Source of the DNA: Clostridia bacterium
GTDB taxonomy: Bacteria; Bacillota; Clostridia; Lachnospirales; JAOARL01
DNA: 64,000 bases
Direction of reading: 5' to 3'
Assembly: GCA_025210555.1 (NCBI GenBank)
Contig: JAOARL010000012.1
Location: 55,471 to 119,470, forward strand
Every line of letters begins with the position of its first letter. Position 1 is the stretch's first letter. The position numbers and the translations under genes were made by a program. Below, piece after piece: positions 61,695-64,000 of the stretch. The notes beneath the pieces were generated by a model that was not told the DNA's origin, did no database searches, and saw only the letters and a list, made by a program, of their open reading frames with translations.

Positions 61695-63809
61695 ATGGGC
61701 AGATTTAAATTTAAAGACGTAAAGATCAAAGGTAAAATAATGATAGGAATAGTAGCTGCGCTTGTAGTAGTATTATCGGCCGCAGCTTATTTTATTTATA
61801 ATAAAGCTGAAGAGGTATCAAGTAATTATTCGAAGATGTATGCAGATCAATTAGCATATAATAATGCTGGAGATATAAGAGCTGAATTTGATGAGGCTAT
61901 GGATACTATAAAAAATACAGCAGTAGGAATAAGAGTAATAAGAGATACAACAGGATCAAGAACTGAAGCAATAGAGTTTATAAAAGAAATATTAAAAGAA
62001 CATGACAGTATAGTAGGAATGTCTACTGGTTGGGAACCTAATGCATTTGATGGGGAAGATTATAATTTTGTAGGAACTAAGCATACAGATTCAACAGGGA
62101 GATTTATACCGTATGTATATAAAAAACAAGGTGGAATAGAATTAGAAGCTTTAGCTGATTATGATAAAAAAGAATCAACATGGTATTCAGGACCTAAAAA
62201 TACTAAAGAGGAATATTTAACAGAAGCTTATGAATATGAGTTGGATGGAAAAAAAGTACTTATGACAACAACATCATATCCAATAATAGAGAATGGAAAG
62301 TTTTTAGGAGTTGTTACAGCTGATATAGTACTTGATGTATTCCAAGAAAAAATTGAAGGAATAAAGCCTTTTGAAACAGGATATGCAGCACTTATAAGTA
62401 ATGAAGGGTTATATGTGGCGCATCCAAAATCAGATCACATATTGAAAGATATAGGTAATACGGCAGAAAGAATGGAAGCAAAAGCTAAAATTAAAGCTGG
62501 AGAAAAGCATACATCTATGCTTGTATCAAATTCGCTTGGTGGAGATGTATATAGAGTTTTTGTGCCAATAAAAGCTGGAAATGACGAACATCCTTGGTCA
62601 CTAGCAATATCAGTCCCAATGAATAAGGTACTGTTAGGAGCGAGAGAAATAAGAGATACTATTTTAGTATTTGGTATTGCAGCATTAGCTGTTATATATG
62701 TAACTATATTATTAATAACTAAATCAATAGTTAATCCATTAAACAAATCTATGGGTGTTCTTAATAGAGTTGCTAATAATGATTATTCAGTAAAGGTTGA
62801 TAAAGTTGATTTAGAAAGAAAAGATGAAATTGGGAGCCTTTCAAAATCAGTAAATGAGTTAATAATTAAACAAAAAGAAACAATAAGAGATATAATGGAA
62901 GAGTCAACAGAGATAAGTGGAGCTTCACAAGAACTTTCTGCTACAGTTGAAGAAGTTACATCTCAAACTGAAACAGTAAATCTATCAACTCAAAATATAG
63001 CGGCCAGCATGGAAGAAAACAATGCTAGTATTGAAGAAGTAAATGCACTTAGTCAAAAAATAGATGAATCAACTAAAAATCTTTTAGTGAGTGTAAAAGA
63101 TGGAAATGAAAAGACAAAAGAAATTAAGCAAAGAGCAATAGAAATGAGAGATAATGCTGTAAGTTCTGAAAATATGGCTAAATCAATATATAACGATAAA
63201 CAACAAGAAATAGTTAAAGCAATAGAGCAAGGTAAGGTTGTTGTTAAGATTGAAAATATGACTGATGCTATAGCTCAAATAGCAGAGCAAACAAATCTTC
63301 TTTCATTAAATGCCTCAATAGAAGCTGCAAGAGCAGGTGAACATGGTAAAGGGTTTGCAGTTGTTGCAGATGAAGTTAGAAAATTAGCTGAAGAATCAGC
63401 TGAAACAGCTACAAAAATTCAGACTATAGTAATTGATGTTAAAAATGCTATGGAAAGCTTATCTGATGGTTCAAAAGATATGCTTGGATTTATAGATGAA
63501 AAAGTACTTAAAGATTATGAAACTTTAGTTGAGACAGGTAAGCAGTATTTAGTTGATGCTGAAGATATGTCTGGGCTAATGGAGCAATTTGAAGAAAGTA
63601 CAAATGAGAATGCATTTGCTATAGAGCAAATAGTTAAAACCATTGATGCAGTATCTACAGCAGTAGAAACATCAACTATGGATGCTCAAACAATTGCAGA
63701 AAACTTAAGAGAAATAACAACAGCTATAGAAGAGGTGTCTAAAGTAGCACAATCTCAAGCAAGTATGGCTGAAGAACTAAATAAGGTGGCAAATAGATAC
63801 AAAATCTAG
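61695..63809 (+). CDS. Methyl-accepting chemotaxis protein with dCache sensor (second)
   Basis: The 704-aa transmembrane chemoreceptor has helix 1 at about residues 15-36 and a long extracytoplasmic dCache domain ([41 protein letters not shown]). Helix 2 is at about 318-340, then HAMP. The signalling tip is [20 protein letters not shown] followed by [21 protein letters not shown], almost the same as in the receptor at 31284, while the sensor half differs. The two probably detect different ligands through the same CheA/CheV array. GGGGCGAGTTATTATG starts it. Confidence 0.94.
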   Translation: MGRFKFKDVKIKGKIMIGIVAALVVVLSAAAYFIYNKAEEVSSNYSKMYADQLAYNNAGDIRAEFDEAMDTIKNTAVGIRVIRDTTGSRTEAIEFIKEILKEHDSIVGMSTGWEPNAFDGEDYNFVGTKHTDSTGRFIPYVYKKQGGIELEALADYDKKESTWYSGPKNTKEEYLTEAYEYELDGKKVLMTTTSYPIIENGKFLGVVTADIVLDVFQEKIEGIKPFETGYAALISNEGLYVAHPKSDHILKDIGNTAERMEAKAKIKAGEKHTSMLVSNSLGGDVYRVFVPIKAGNDEHPWSLAISVPMNKVLLGAREIRDTILVFGIAALAVIYVTILLITKSIVNPLNKSMGVLNRVANNDYSVKVDKVDLERKDEIGSLSKSVNELIIKQKETIRDIMEESTEISGASQELSATVEEVTSQTETVNLSTQNIAASMEENNASIEEVNALSQKIDESTKNLLVSVKDGNEKTKEIKQRAIEMRDNAVSSENMAKSIYNDKQQEIVKAIEQGKVVVKIENMTDAIAQIAEQTNLLSLNASIEAARAGEHGKGFAVVADEVRKLAEESAETATKIQTIVIDVKNAMESLSDGSKDMLGFIDEKVLKDYETLVETGKQYLVDAEDMSGLMEQFEESTNENAFAIEQIVKTIDAVSTAVETSTMDAQTIAENLREITTAIEEVSKVAQSQASMAEELNKVANRYKI

Positions 63810-63829
63810 GGTAATTCCTAGATTTTTTC
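63801..63829 (+). terminator. Intrinsic terminator after the second MCP gene
   Basis: AAATCTAGG and CCTAGATTT arms around GTAATT, followed by T's; the MCP stop codon lies in the stem. Confidence 0.88.
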
Positions 63830-63868
63830 TTTAATAAAATACCAATAAAAAACAGATATTTAAGGCAG

Positions 63869-64000
63869 TGCACCCCATTTAGTAGACAACAAATAAAAAA
63901 AGTTTGTTAAAATACTAAATGGAGGTGCTATTTTAATGGCAAAAAAAGGACAAAAATTTAATAAATATGAAAGAGATTTTATATTAAAAGTAACTCTCGA
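63869..64000 (+). mobile_element. Left end of an insertion sequence (IS3-like), cut by the window edge
   Basis: TGCACCCCATTTAGTAGACA from 63869 looks like an IS terminal inverted repeat beginning with TG. It is followed by a promoter-like AT-rich stretch and the start of a transposase gene. Part of the repeat (63871-63884) is complementary to the transposase ribosome-site region (about 63915-63928). The right end lies beyond the window, so family and target duplication cannot be confirmed. Confidence 0.65.
63936..64000 (+). CDS. Transposase N-terminus (partial)
   Basis: ATG 63936 follows TGGAGGTGCTATTTTA and the frame stays open to the window edge, reading MAKKGQKFNKYERDFILKVT. The short basic N-terminus and its place just inside an IS-like end fit the OrfA helix-turn-helix protein of IS3-type elements. 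Only 21 codons are seen, so the assignment rests mainly on context. Confidence 0.6.
   Translation, partial: MAKKGQKFNKYERDFILKVTL

Noticed and set aside
1..64000. CRISPR arrays, rRNA or tRNA genes, and complete prophage
   Set aside because: No regularly spaced direct repeats, no rRNA-like sequence, no tRNA cloverleaf with a T-arm GGTTCGA and no phage structural genes were found; the only mobile element is the IS end at the right edge.

Overview
The window is AT-rich DNA with AGA/ATA-rich codon use, strong GGAGG ribosome binding sites, T-box leaders, CheV and dCache chemoreceptors, a GatCAB amidotransferase and an arginine deiminase operon. This points to an anaerobic, motile, low-GC Firmicute of the class Clostridia, probably near the Peptostreptococcaceae. 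The species cannot be fixed from the sequence alone. No rRNA, tRNA or CRISPR array was seen.

Left part (1-15.9 kb) is a conserved clostridial housekeeping block, all on the + strand: secD (cut by the window edge)-secF, recJ, rel, dtd, a small membrane protein, an MBL-fold hydrolase, two paralogous DUF3137 membrane proteins, hemZ, a GGCT-like protein, a DUF2007 zinc-ribbon protein and a glycerophosphodiesterase. A T-box riboswitch then controls hisS-aspS. Its specifier region reads GACAC, overlapping Asp and His codons, and its discriminator-pairing base fits tRNA-Asp.

15.9-25 kb is a signalling and unknown-function stretch on both strands. It holds a giant Ser/Thr kinase-AAA-TPR-GAF-GGDEF-GGDEF protein, an AI-2E-type permease, a novel 131-aa protein, a flavodoxin-fold/SCP2-like fusion, and CheV. 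25-33.3 kb carries a thioredoxin-reductase-like flavoprotein that lacks the NADPH motif (probably ferredoxin-linked), topoisomerase III, an orphan PilT-type ATPase, a divergent LigA and a dCache chemoreceptor.

33.4-38.3 kb is the arginine deiminase operon arcA-arcB-YfcC transporter-arcC (arginine to ornithine, CO2, NH3 and ATP), behind a well-formed promoter with an inverted repeat over the -35. Next comes an AAA_14/DUF4143 ATPase whose promoter carries two inverted repeats with identical spacing, then tag, gatCAB, a small membrane protein bracketed by duplicate terminators, a solitary rpsD, and a DEAD-box helicase with a structured leader.

46.9-50.3 kb is accessory: a RhuM-family protein with a hairpin nearly identical to the upstream terminator, and two unrecognised proteins. 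An alanine T-box follows, controlling a Cys-rich DUF3795 protein and alaS. The right part returns to housekeeping: yqeY, an acidic lipoprotein, an ABC exporter pair whose first subunit lacks an ATPase domain, ybeY, a DgkA-PAP2 fusion, a DUF3048 lipoprotein, cdd, era, recO, engB and a second dCache chemoreceptor. The window ends inside the left end of an insertion sequence.
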